Shown: piece after piece, positions 15,661 through 24,746 of the stretch
Numbering within the stretch: the stretch's first letter is position 1
Layout: each line of letters starts with the position of its first letter
From: Chloroflexota bacterium
GTDB taxonomy: Bacteria > Chloroflexota > UBA11872
DNA: 35,898 nucleotides
Reading direction: 5' to 3'
NCBI GenBank assembly: GCA_026707185.1
Contig: JAPOXI010000006.1
Coordinates: 1 to 35,898 of the forward strand
Translations under genes and position numbers: made by a program
Notes under the pieces: model-generated
The model's input: the letters and a program-made list of their open reading frames with translations, nothing else
What the model was told of the DNA's origin: nothing
Databases searched by the model: none

Positions 15661-18600
15661 ATGCGTAGGCTGTTCATTGCGGCGCTCACCGCCGGGATCC
15701 TCGCGGTCGTGGCCGCGGCACTAGCGACGGCCCATGAGGAACACGGCACTAACCAGTGGCCGACAACCTGTGTCGACCTGAACGACATCGTCGAAGAGCA
15801 CCTGGGTAACCCCCACAACGTCGGCATCTATCAGCGAACCTTCGGCGATCAGGCTGAGGTCGCCTGTCACAACGACCACCGCAACGACGTGATAGCCGTG
15901 TTTGGCTGGGCCATTGCGAGCGAGACCCGTCAGGCGGAAGCCGCTGATCCGGAGCTTGCCTGGCCCACCACCTGCGTCGAACTGAACGACATCGTCGAGG
16001 GCCATCTCGGCAACCAGGGCAACGTCGCCATCTATCAGAACACCTTCGGCGACGAGGCAGAAGCCGCCTGCCAAAACGACCACCGCGAAGATGTTCGCTC
16101 GGTCTTCGCGTGGGCTATCGGGTCAACCGACGCCCTTCCGCCGGCAGCTTCCTCCCATCGGTTCTTGGCAGTCAGCGCTGGCGCATATCACACGTGCGCG
16201 CTGCGCGAAGGTGGCGAAGTGGTGTGCTGGGGAGCTGGACCGATCAGTTGGGATGCCAACCTCCGCAACGTTTCCTTCGGCCAGGCGTCGCCGCCCGAAG
16301 GCGAGCGGTTTGTCGAGATAAGCAGCGGAAGCTTCCACACGTGTGGATTGCGCCACGACGGCACCGTCGTGTGCTGGGGGGCTGAACTCAATGACAGTGC
16401 TAGGGGGTATGGCCAGGTTGGCTTCGGCCAAACATCCCCGCCGGATGGCGAGGTCTTTCGGTCGATCAGTAGCGGAGGAGCGCACACCTGCGGCCTCCGC
16501 AACGACGGCACGGTCGTCTGTTGGGGGAGCGACGAATCCGGCCAGGCGTCGCCGCCCAAGGGCGAACGGTTCACGTTCATCAGCAGCGGCTCGTATCACA
16601 CTTGTGGCTTACGGGACGACGGGACGCCGGTTTGCTGGGGACCGGAGCCTTACTGGGATGGGCACACCGGATGGGACGCTCCGCCGGATGTCCCATTGGT
16701 CGCCCTCGACAGTGCCTACGGTTACACGTGTGGTCTGCGGGAAAACGGTTCCACGATCTGCTGGGGAGCGCGGTCGGATGTCGTATACGCGGAGCAGTAC
16801 CCGCCTAGCGGTCAGCGCTTGACCGCCATCAGCGGTCGCGGTATCGGCGGCTGCGGCCTCTGGACCAACGGAACGGCGGTGTGCTGGGGTTCGGGCTGGA
16901 GCGGTGGACACGAACCTCCGCAGCGACAGAAATTCGCGTCGATCAGCAGCGGCCACGAGCACACCTGCGGCATTCGGTCGGATGACGGCGGCCTCGTGTG
17001 CTGGGGCAACGACGAGTACGGTCAGTCGTCGCCAACAGAGGGCGAGCGTTTCCTAGGTTCCGGGTCTGTCCCTCCGAAGTCCGTCGCATCGGACGTTTCG
17101 TTTGTGTCCATTACTCATGGCGACGATCACGCGTGCGGTCTCACTCGAGACGGGGCCGTTCGGTGCTGGGGCGAAGACGACTACGGCAGGGCATCCCCGC
17201 CGGCGGGCGACAGGTTCCTCTCGGTGACCGCCGGCGGCGAGCACACCTGCGGGGTGCGTCTGGACGGGTCCGTGGTCTGCTGGGGAGTGGACGACTACGG
17301 TCAGGCATCGCCACCAGCGGGCGAGACCTTCGTGTCCGTAAGCAGTGGCGATTGGTTCACGTGTGGCCTGCGGGAGGATGGATCTGCCGCCTGTTGGGGA
17401 GAGAGTGGCGACGAGACCGAGGCAATCCTGGAAGGAAGACGATTCAAGTCCTTGAGCGCCGGGAGCATCGCGTGCGGAATTCTCGAAGACGGCAGTCCGC
17501 TCTGCTGGGGCTCTGGCCTTTGGGGGGCGACCTCCCCGCCGGAAGGTGAAACGTTCAAGGCCATCAGCAGCGGCTATGCGCACACCTGCGCCCTGAGGTT
17601 GGACGGATCGCCGGTCTGCTGGGGGGCAATGTCCTCTCTGATTGACACCGGCCAGGCGTCGCCACCCGAAAGTGAGCTGTTCGTGCAGGTCAGCAGTGGC
17701 TTCTTGCATACCTGCGCGTTGAGAGCGGACGGCACGCCAATCTGCTGGGGAGGAGCTGCCAGCGATTGGTGGCCTGATCACGGTCAGGCTTCGCCTCCCC
17801 CAGGCGAGCGCTTCATTGCGATCAGCAGCGGCCGTTTTTCCACCTGTGGGCTGCGGGATGACGGCTCCCTCGTCTGCTGGGGGCTTGGGCTGGCCGGGGA
17901 GCCACAAGCGGAGGAAGGCAGCCGGAGCTTCGATTCGGTCAGCGGGAGAACGCTGTCATCCTTGAGCAACGGCGACCGATTCACCTGCGGTATCGATCCA
18001 GACGGTAAGCCGGTCTGCTGGGGCGTCGACGATTACGGGCAAGCGTCGCCGCCGGTTGCAGAGAGGTTCGTTGCGGTCAGCAGCGGCGCCAGACATGCCT
18101 GCGGCCTCCGGGCCGATGGCAAGCTACTTTGCTGGGGTGACGACGCCCAGGGGCAAGCTTCGCCGCCGCCGGACGAGATTTTCATGTCCGTGAGCAGTGG
18201 ATGGGCGTACACATGCGCCCTTCGGGAAGACGGTACCGCCACGTGCTGGGGGCGGGACCTCCACGGGGAGGCTTCGCCTCCCCAGGACGTACAACTCGTC
18301 GCAATCAGCAGTAGCCGAGAGCACACCTGCGGACTGGACGCTACCGGCGCGGCCGTTTGCTGGGGGCAGGACGAAGACGGTCAGTCCTCACCGCCCGAGC
18401 GCGCGCAGTTCAAGTCCATCAGCAGCGGCGTAACGCATACCTGCGGTCTTCAGCATGACGGTCGCCCAATATGCTGGGGGGACCCGTACCGGCGAGTGAC
18501 GATCACACCCCACTTCGAGCGATTCCACTCGCTGAGCAGCAGTGACAAGTACACCTGCGGACTGAGGGAGGACGGGACTGTCACTTGCTGGGGAGAGGGG

Positions 18601-21366
18601 GCGCTGTTGGCCCCTGCGGACACCGCATTCACCTCCCTGAGCATCAGCGCTTCCCACACGTGTGGCATTCGTCGCGATGGGAGACCCGTCTGCTGGGGAG
18701 AGGGGTACGAGACGGAAACTGTAAGCGCCCGGCACTCCACGTACCGGGCCGTACAGAGTCATACCGCCATCGCTGTAAGCAGCGGGTACGAGACCGCCTG
18801 CGCGCTGTTGGAAGACGGAACGCCCGTCTGCTGGACTCTCGGCGGTTACGGATACCTCGGAGGAGAGGAGCGGGTCCCGTTTGGGGAGAGACTCAAGGCC
18901 ATCAGCAGCGGGCTTGCTCGCGTTTGCGGACTCCGGCAGGACGGAACGGCGGTCTGCTGGGGGGGCGATTGGTCCGGCGAGGACGCTCCCCCGTCGGATG
19001 AGCGGTTCGCAGAGATCAGCAACGGCGTTGGGTATACCTGCGCTCTTCGGTTGGACGGCACACCCGTCTGCTGGGGGGAGGACGAGTACGGCGAAACTTC
19101 GCCCCCGCAGGGCGAGCGCTTTGTCACAATCAGCAGCAATTTGGGCCTATACGAGAATCACGTATGCGCACTTCGTGAAGACGGTACGGCAGTGTGCTGG
19201 GGCAGCGATTCCGAAGGCCAGGCATCGCCGCCGCCCGGCGAGCAGTTCAGGGACATCAGTACCGGCGCGCGCCATACTTGTGCCCTTCGGCTGGACGGGA
19301 CCGCAGTCTGTTGGGGCTACGACTGGGACCGTCAGGCATCGCCCCCGCCTGGACAGGCGTTTTCCGCCATTGCCAGTGGCCGCGCCCACACCTGCGCCAT
19401 CCGCGCCGGCGACGGGACCGCGGTTTGCTGGGGCAGCAATCGCGACCACATATATGACTATCAGGGTCAGGCTCGGCCGCCGTACGGCGAGACCTTGTCC
19501 GCCATCACCGCCGGCAAAGACCACACCTGCGGGATACGAGCTGACCGAACACCAGTCTGCTGGGGAGCGGGATACCTAAGCAACCAGGACAACTACACTA
19601 GCTTCGAAGCCGTCGCCGGAGAGTCATTCTTGGCGATCAGCAGCGGTGGCGGCCATGTCTGCGCCCTGCGTAACGACGGGACCGCCGTCTGTTGGGGTGA
19701 CAACGAGACGGGGGAAGCGTCACCGCCGCCGGAGCGGTTTAGTGCCATCAGCAGCGGGACCAACCATACGTGTGCCTTGCGGGCATCGGACGGGATGGCC
19801 GTCTGCTGGGGCAGCAATCGCGACCCCGACGGCCAACGCGCCAGCTACCGCGGCCAGGCGACTCCCCCCTACGGCGAGACGTTCGTTGCTATCAGCAGCG
19901 GACTCATTCACACGTGTGCGCTCCGGTCGGACGGCGAGGCCGTCTGTTGGGGCGAGACCTACAGCCTCGAAACGGAACCGCCCGAAGGCGGACGGTTCAC
20001 GACAGTCCAAAGTGGACACGGCAACACCTGCGCGCTGAGCGCGGACGGTGCAGCGGTGTGCTGGGGATCCGGCTACAGCTACGACCTGACGCCGCCGGAG
20101 AACGAGCGATTCGTGGCCCTGGGTGGCGGCCATACCCATGTGTGTGCGCTGCGCGAAGACGGCTCGCCCGTGTGTTGGGCTGGGACCGGAAGAGGCCAGA
20201 CCTTGGCGCCGGACGGCGAACGGTTGGTTGCGGTTACCGGAGGCCACTCCCATTCCTGCGGCTTGCGTGAGGACGGAACGGCCGTGTGCTGGGGCATCAA
20301 CTATGAGCCCTCTTACGGGGCGTGGTACGGCCAGGCGCATCCGCCGGCCAATGAGCGGTTCAGCGCGATCAGCGCTGGGCCATTCTTTACCTGCGCGTTG
20401 CGCCGTGATGGCACTCCGAGTTGCTGGGGCAAGGGCTACGACACGCCCGAGCCCGCGCGCACGACTTACGAGTCCGTCACGAACGAGTCCTTCGTGTCGA
20501 TCGATACCGGATGGAACTACTCCTGCGCTCTTCGGTCAGACGGCACCACGGTTTGCTGGGGAAACCCGGGTACCGAACTGGATGACACCTCGGGGAAATG
20601 GGGCGACTTTGCCCGAGAATGGCCGCCGGAGAGCGAACGGTTCACCTCGATCAGTACCGGAGACTCGCACACGTGTGGGCTTAATGCGGACGGCACCGCC
20701 GTCTGCTGGGGAAGAAACTCCAACGGAAAGGCCTTCCCACCACAACACGAGCGGTTTGTGACCGTTACCAGCGGCTACTCGGACACTTGTGGCCTGCGGG
20801 GAGACGGCTCCTACGGCTGCTGGGGTTCCACCGGCGGTGTATCAGGAACTCACTGGTTGCCGCTGCCGCCGCAAAGTGAACGGTTCACCTTCATCGACTT
20901 CGGGGCTTTTCACGCATGCGCGCTGCGCGATGACGGAACGCCCGTATGTTGGGGTAACAACGAGCACGGACAAGCGTCGCCACCGGAGGGCGTGCGGCTT
21001 ACATCGATCAGCGCTGGAGCACAGCACACCTGCGGGCTCCTGACGGATGGCGCCACCGTCTGCTGGGGCAATCCCGGCCCCAGATACGCGTTCGGCCAGA
21101 CGGCGGCGCCGAGAAACGAGAGGTTCTCTTCCATTAGCTGCGGCAGTTTCCACACCTGTGCCCTCCGTTCTGATGGGAGCGCGGTGTGCTGGGGCGCCGC
21201 GCTCGGCGATGGCCATGAAGTCATCGGACAGACAGGTTTCGGCCAATCGACACCCCCGCAAGGGGAACGCTTCGCCTCAGTCAGCAGTGGCAATCTGCAC
21301 ACCTGCGCTCTCCGCACGGACGGGACGCCGGTTTGCTGGGGGAACGGATTCCCGGCGGCAAGCTGA
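15661..21366 (+). CDS. giant exported protein: two WPTTC modules plus 42 RCC1-like repeats
   Basis: 1901 residues from ATG at 15661, chosen over an upstream in-frame extension because a signal peptide follows at once (MRRLFIAALTAGILAVVAAA). Two WPTTC modules follow, from W33 (QWPTTCVDLNDIVEEHLGN) and W101 (AWPTTCVELNDIVEGHLGN). From about residue 166 to the end I count 42 repeats of 38-50 residues, each close to RFxxISSGxxHTCxLRxDG then xxVCWGxxxxGQASPPxGE. This is the RCC1/BLIP-II-type propeller blade. Almost every blade has two Cys (TCGL and VCWG), so roughly one disulphide per blade is expected outside the cell. Forty-two equals six seven-bladed propellers. No anchor or C-terminal sorting domain is visible. 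It probably acts as a large surface or secreted binding protein; the ligand is unknown. Confidence 0.85.
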   Translation: MRRLFIAALTAGILAVVAAALATAHEEHGTNQWPTTCVDLNDIVEEHLGNPHNVGIYQRTFGDQAEVACHNDHRNDVIAVFGWAIASETRQAEAADPELAWPTTCVELNDIVEGHLGNQGNVAIYQNTFGDEAEAACQNDHREDVRSVFAWAIGSTDALPPAASSHRFLAVSAGAYHTCALREGGEVVCWGAGPISWDANLRNVSFGQASPPEGERFVEISSGSFHTCGLRHDGTVVCWGAELNDSARGYGQVGFGQTSPPDGEVFRSISSGGAHTCGLRNDGTVVCWGSDESGQASPPKGERFTFISSGSYHTCGLRDDGTPVCWGPEPYWDGHTGWDAPPDVPLVALDSAYGYTCGLRENGSTICWGARSDVVYAEQYPPSGQRLTAISGRGIGGCGLWTNGTAVCWGSGWSGGHEPPQRQKFASISSGHEHTCGIRSDDGGLVCWGNDEYGQSSPTEGERFLGSGSVPPKSVASDVSFVSITHGDDHACGLTRDGAVRCWGEDDYGRASPPAGDRFLSVTAGGEHTCGVRLDGSVVCWGVDDYGQASPPAGETFVSVSSGDWFTCGLREDGSAACWGESGDETEAILEGRRFKSLSAGSIACGILEDGSPLCWGSGLWGATSPPEGETFKAISSGYAHTCALRLDGSPVCWGAMSSLIDTGQASPPESELFVQVSSGFLHTCALRADGTPICWGGAASDWWPDHGQASPPPGERFIAISSGRFSTCGLRDDGSLVCWGLGLAGEPQAEEGSRSFDSVSGRTLSSLSNGDRFTCGIDPDGKPVCWGVDDYGQASPPVAERFVAVSSGARHACGLRADGKLLCWGDDAQGQASPPPDEIFMSVSSGWAYTCALREDGTATCWGRDLHGEASPPQDVQLVAISSSREHTCGLDATGAAVCWGQDEDGQSSPPERAQFKSISSGVTHTCGLQHDGRPICWGDPYRRVTITPHFERFHSLSSSDKYTCGLREDGTVTCWGEGALLAPADTAFTSLSISASHTCGIRRDGRPVCWGEGYETETVSARHSTYRAVQSHTAIAVSSGYETACALLEDGTPVCWTLGGYGYLGGEERVPFGERLKAISSGLARVCGLRQDGTAVCWGGDWSGEDAPPSDERFAEISNGVGYTCALRLDGTPVCWGEDEYGETSPPQGERFVTISSNLGLYENHVCALREDGTAVCWGSDSEGQASPPPGEQFRDISTGARHTCALRLDGTAVCWGYDWDRQASPPPGQAFSAIASGRAHTCAIRAGDGTAVCWGSNRDHIYDYQGQARPPYGETLSAITAGKDHTCGIRADRTPVCWGAGYLSNQDNYTSFEAVAGESFLAISSGGGHVCALRNDGTAVCWGDNETGEASPPPERFSAISSGTNHTCALRASDGMAVCWGSNRDPDGQRASYRGQATPPYGETFVAISSGLIHTCALRSDGEAVCWGETYSLETEPPEGGRFTTVQSGHGNTCALSADGAAVCWGSGYSYDLTPPENERFVALGGGHTHVCALREDGSPVCWAGTGRGQTLAPDGERLVAVTGGHSHSCGLREDGTAVCWGINYEPSYGAWYGQAHPPANERFSAISAGPFFTCALRRDGTPSCWGKGYDTPEPARTTYESVTNESFVSIDTGWNYSCALRSDGTTVCWGNPGTELDDTSGKWGDFAREWPPESERFTSISTGDSHTCGLNADGTAVCWGRNSNGKAFPPQHERFVTVTSGYSDTCGLRGDGSYGCWGSTGGVSGTHWLPLPPQSERFTFIDFGAFHACALRDDGTPVCWGNNEHGQASPPEGVRLTSISAGAQHTCGLLTDGATVCWGNPGPRYAFGQTAAPRNERFSSISCGSFHTCALRSDGSAVCWGAALGDGHEVIGQTGFGQSTPPQGERFASVSSGNLHTCALRTDGTPVCWGNGFPAAS
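16157..21360 (+). repeat. array of 42 tandem RCC1-like coding repeats
   Basis: Tandem units of about 115-150 nt encode the propeller blades of the giant protein. Units vary in sequence and in the length of the loop after CWG, and no run of near-identical DNA copies was seen, so the array looks old rather than freshly expanded. Two units depart from CWG (CWT near 18835, CWA near 20178). Confidence 0.85.
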
Positions 21367-21543
21367 CCGCGGACGAATAGAGAGTTGACTGCCAACAGGC
21401 TTCACAGGGGTTCATGCCGTGGGATTGCTTCTCGAAGTTCACACCCTCAGAGATGAGAAACTCTACCGAAGCTCGAGCGGTCGGTAGCTCCATACGCAAT
21501 GCGGAGCGATGCAAGATCGAGCCCGGCATTGCGGGTTCTTTTG

Positions 21544-22029
21544 TCAGTCTTCAGCCCGCGCGCGATATTGCAAAGCCTCGCCCAGATGCGAGACGCCGAT
21601 CCGCTCGCCCCCATCCAGATCCGCTATCGTCCGCGCCACCTTCAACACCCGATGGAACCCACGCCCCGAAAGCTGCAACCGGTCGTGCGCATGTCGCAGC
21701 AATGACTCCGCATCCCGGTCGGTCTCACAGAACCTGTCCACGTCCTTCGGGTTCATCTCCGCGTTCATGAGTCTTCCCGTCCCACTCAGCCGCTCGGCTC
21801 CGATCTCTCGCGCCTCGGCGACTCGCTTGCCTATGCTCTCCGACCGTTCTCCGGTGGCAACTCCCGCCATTTCTTCGTACTTCACCCGCGGCACCTCAAC
21901 ATGCACGTCGATTCGATCCAGAAGCGGACCCGTAATCCGCCGGTGATAGCGCGTGATTTGCGACTGCGTGTAGGTGCACTCCCTGCGCGCGTCTCCCAAA
22001 TATCCACACCGGCACCCTGCGAGTCGCAA
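21544..22029 (-). pseudogene. C-terminal fragment of ComM/YifB Mg-chelatase-like ATPase
   Basis: 161 residues beginning at a point equivalent to the middle of the family. CRCGYLGDARRECTYTQSQI matches the zinc-binding CPCGY segment, GPLLDRIDVHVEVP follows, and the helical C-terminal domain ends with RTIADLDGGERI. ComM/YifB proteins are about 500 residues and remodel DNA during natural transformation. The Walker A, Walker B and N-terminal Lon-like domains are missing, and the upstream DNA does not continue the homology in any frame. The fragment therefore cannot be an active ATPase. It is a 5'-truncated pseudogene left by a rearrangement near 22030, or possibly an assembly artefact. Confidence 0.8.
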
Positions 22030-22622
22030 CTACACTCTACGTCGTGTCATTTGCGCGTGATGGCAGTCACTCCCCCTAACGTCCGCAACCCTCGCACGCC
22101 AGTGAGGAAGCCCCGTGAATCTACAAGCATCACCGGTACACTCACGCTACTTTGGCAACCGCGATATCCCTCGAACCCTTCCACTTGCCGCGAAGAAAAG
22201 CACCTTTTGCGCGAACGCCTCGACGCGTTCACGCGGTGCCCGGGAATGGCCATTCACCTGCCCCAGAGAACCAACTCGGCAGGAACCTTTGAGTCTCCTT
22301 CTCTAAGGACACTCTGACGGCAAGGTTGAACAACGCCTGGCCAAGCACTGACTGCCGCCGAGATTTGCACCACGAGTTGATAGCACCGGGATGCTTCGCA
22401 GAGGCCCACTCGATGGTGAGCCGCCCGGAGCCCGCCCATCCACCCCTTCAGGTTCTGACAGTCGTCCTGGAGCAGCCTTCCGGATAGATGAGGCCAACAC
22501 TACTGGCCGGATTAAGGTAACTGGTGGTACACGTCTCGGGGGAAGATCACCTAACCAGGTATACTCTTCGACTACGTTGAAGTCGGTACGCGAGCTGCTG
22601 GTTGATGGGAAGTTGAACGGGG
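22030..22622. other. gap at the ComM truncation point
   Basis: Nearly 600 bases with no gene I can support. Homology to ComM stops abruptly at its left end and the next gene starts at 22623 from TTG. Short minus-strand frames cross it but show no family features. No clear insertion-sequence ends or target duplications were found. Confidence 0.4.
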
Positions 22623-23375
22623 TTGGCTAGTCTTTCCGGCCGTGTCGCTTTAGTTACGGGAGGCTCGCGCGGGCTCGGGCCCGTTATCGCCAGTCGCTTG
22701 GCGATGTCAGGTGCCGATGTTGCAGTCAGCTATCGTGAGTCGGAGTCTCAGGCGATGGGTGTCGCCGCCGATATCCGCTCGCTTGGTCGCAGGTCCGCGG
22801 CAATAAGGGGAGACCTCTCGGTCGATGACCAGTCTATTTCCCTGGTTGAAGAGACAGAGAGACGGTTGGGAAGGCTGGACGTTCTGGTGCACAACGTGGG
22901 ACCGGGTGCGTACACTCCCTTTTTGAAACTCCCTTCCGAACAGTGGCACTACGTGATGAACGCCAATTGCACCGCGCTTTACTTGATGGCACAGAGGGTC
23001 GCGTCGGGAATGCGCGAGCGCGGCTGGGGGCGGATCATCGCTATTGGGGCGGCTTCGGCGAGGATCCGGAGCGACTCCGTTTATGGACTGGCCAAGGACA
23101 CGATGCGGCATCTGGTTCAGTCGCTGGCGGTAGAGATGGCGCCGTCAATCACCGTCAACGCTATCTCGCCCGGCTTGATAGCCGACAATGAAGACATGTC
23201 GGCCGACTACGCCGCCGTGCAAGCTTCTGAAACTCCCATGGGCAGGCTGGTGACGCGCGTGGAGGTGGCGGATGCCGTTGCCTTCCTGTGTGACGATTCA
23301 GCGCGCTACATAACGGGCGAGGAGATTGTGATGGACGGTGGGCGCACGATTCCCCGCTTCGGGCTCAAGGGCTAG
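22623..23375 (+). CDS. SDR-family NAD(P)-dependent oxidoreductase
   Basis: 250 residues from TTG at 22623, which places the cofactor motif at the usual distance (TGGSRGLG at residues 12-19). Other SDR landmarks are LVHNVG in place of the usual NNAG, catalytic serine in IGAASA, YGLAK as the Tyr-x3-Lys pair, and NAISPG. The length is typical of classical SDRs such as FabG-like ketoacyl reductases and FabL-like enoyl reductases. The reaction is oxidation or reduction of an alcohol or carbonyl, or enoyl reduction; the substrate cannot be told. It stands alone on the plus strand, convergent with the catabolic operon. It ends in TAG. Confidence 0.88.
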   Translation: MASLSGRVALVTGGSRGLGPVIASRLAMSGADVAVSYRESESQAMGVAADIRSLGRRSAAIRGDLSVDDQSISLVEETERRLGRLDVLVHNVGPGAYTPFLKLPSEQWHYVMNANCTALYLMAQRVASGMRERGWGRIIAIGAASARIRSDSVYGLAKDTMRHLVQSLAVEMAPSITVNAISPGLIADNEDMSADYAAVQASETPMGRLVTRVEVADAVAFLCDDSARYITGEEIVMDGGRTIPRFGLKG

Positions 23376-23567
23376 CACGAGTATTTTCGGGAGACTGCTT
23401 TTCGGCAGGGAGTGCGGTCGACAACGTTTGCTTACCACAAGCTAGTTTTCGGGGCGGCATAGCCGTAGCCGTGAGTCGTCAGCTGACAGAAGCGCTTTCC
23501 GGGTGAATAGACCGGACTTCGGAGCGGTCTTGGAAGTCCTCCTAGTGAACGGATCCCCGGCTCGACT
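23376..23567. other. convergent intergenic region
   Basis: 192 bases between the 3' ends of the SDR gene and the acetyltransferase gene. I looked for a bidirectional terminator and found only a four-base-pair hairpin (CTGC-TTTTCG-GCAG), which is too weak to call. Confidence 0.35.
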
Positions 23568-24746
23568 TCAAATGAAGTTGAAGCCAGGCATGATCATCGG
23601 CAGCGGAAATGCGATGGCCAGCGACTTCCCCAATCGACCGCCGCCAAGTTCTTCAATTCGCCAGCCTGGCTCAAAGATGAGCCTGAGGAGCTCAGCCTCA
23701 TTCGACACATCCAGGCGTTCTCCATTCAGTCGAAATGAGCAGCCGCCAGCCACGTTGCCGACTTCCAGAGACTTCGCGAACTGTGTTCCGGCTCGCTCTG
23801 CTATCACCAGTCGCATCTTATCTAGGAAGCCGGCAGGGTTGAGCAGCTTGAACGTGCCGCTCGCGGGGCGCTCAGCGCTGGAGAGTCCTCGGCACTCGCA
23901 GGCGATGCTCAATTCTTCGTGTGCGCCTGGAACGCCTAGATCGAATGAGTTCACTCCTTCGTCCGCCGCCAGCGCGGCAGCGAGGTTGACAACTGACTCC
24001 GGATCGCCTCCGGTTTCGTTTGTCTCAAGAGCTTTTTTGTCCTCGCGCTGGCGGACCAGGGCGCTCAAGTAGGCGACGACCCTTCCGTCCGTCTCGGCAA
24101 TCACGGTCCTTCCAGGTCCCGCGCGGGCCTGGGATCTGAACGCTGCCAGGGTCGACTCGAAGTCATCCAATGATCGTCGAAAGCGGACGGGCTTACGGGC
24201 GTAGATTGAGGCCAAGGCGTACACGTCGGATTCTGCCGCTTCACGCCACCTCATTCTCGGAGAGCTTTTCTCCGCGGGTACCGCATAGTGCCGCACGAGC
24301 CCCGCGGGTTCGTACTTGATCCTTCGGTAGAGTCCCCTGCCACCGGAGACGATCACGAGGTCCACGCCCGCTCGACGCATGTGACGCTCGGCGTCGAACA
24401 TGAGCATGGTGGCTAGACCCTTGCCGCGATGGGCCGGATACGTGCATACGGATCCAACGCTTCCGATCCTGAACGTGTGTCCGAGGCAGAGGGCATCAGC
24501 AATATGAATTCCGACTCCTGAAACGGGCGTCGATTCGTAGCAAATGATCCGAAAGTTGGGCAGGTTTGCCCTTGCGTATAACAACGGAAACTCACTCGGC
24601 ATGGCGTTCGCCGGCGAACCTTCGCCGCGAAAGACCGTGCTAGCTAACAATCCGAGCGGTTCGGCGTCGGCCGGCGTCGCTCCTCGAGGAGGTTCATATC
24701 CGTTGGGAAGCTGGCGACCCGATTCGTATGCTGGACCGTCAGGCAA
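23568..24746 (-). CDS. Eis-like GNAT acetyltransferase
   Basis: 392 residues. The N-terminal GNAT domain carries the acetyl-CoA loop in VCTYPAHRGKGLATMLM (R/Q-x-x-G-x-G/A type). A second GNAT-like half follows, and the C-terminal 100 residues (RPASGTFKLLNPAGFLDKMR ... CSFRLNGERLDVSNEAELLRLIF) resemble the SCP2-like third domain of Eis proteins. The total length also fits Eis (about 400). Eis proteins transfer acetyl groups to amines, including aminoglycosides and lysines; the substrate here is unknown. The start is TTG at 24746, overlapping the stop of the preceding gene by eight bases, so it is the last gene of the minus-strand run. No ATG lies nearby. Confidence 0.8.
   Translation of the reverse strand: MPDGPAYESGRQLPNGYEPPRGATPADAEPLGLLASTVFRGEGSPANAMPSEFPLLYARANLPNFRIICYESTPVSGVGIHIADALCLGHTFRIGSVGSVCTYPAHRGKGLATMLMFDAERHMRRAGVDLVIVSGGRGLYRRIKYEPAGLVRHYAVPAEKSSPRMRWREAAESDVYALASIYARKPVRFRRSLDDFESTLAAFRSQARAGPGRTVIAETDGRVVAYLSALVRQREDKKALETNETGGDPESVVNLAAALAADEGVNSFDLGVPGAHEELSIACECRGLSSAERPASGTFKLLNPAGFLDKMRLVIAERAGTQFAKSLEVGNVAGGCSFRLNGERLDVSNEAELLRLIFEPGWRIEELGGGRLGKSLAIAFPLPMIMPGFNFI

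Noticed and set aside
16157..21360. Repeat array considered as a CRISPR or other non-coding tandem repeat.
   Set aside because: Repeats are in frame, diverged, and encode propeller blades in one open frame.
22047..22500. Minus-strand short frames in the gap beside the ComM fragment.
   Set aside because: They lack family features and do not continue ComM, so no gene is called.
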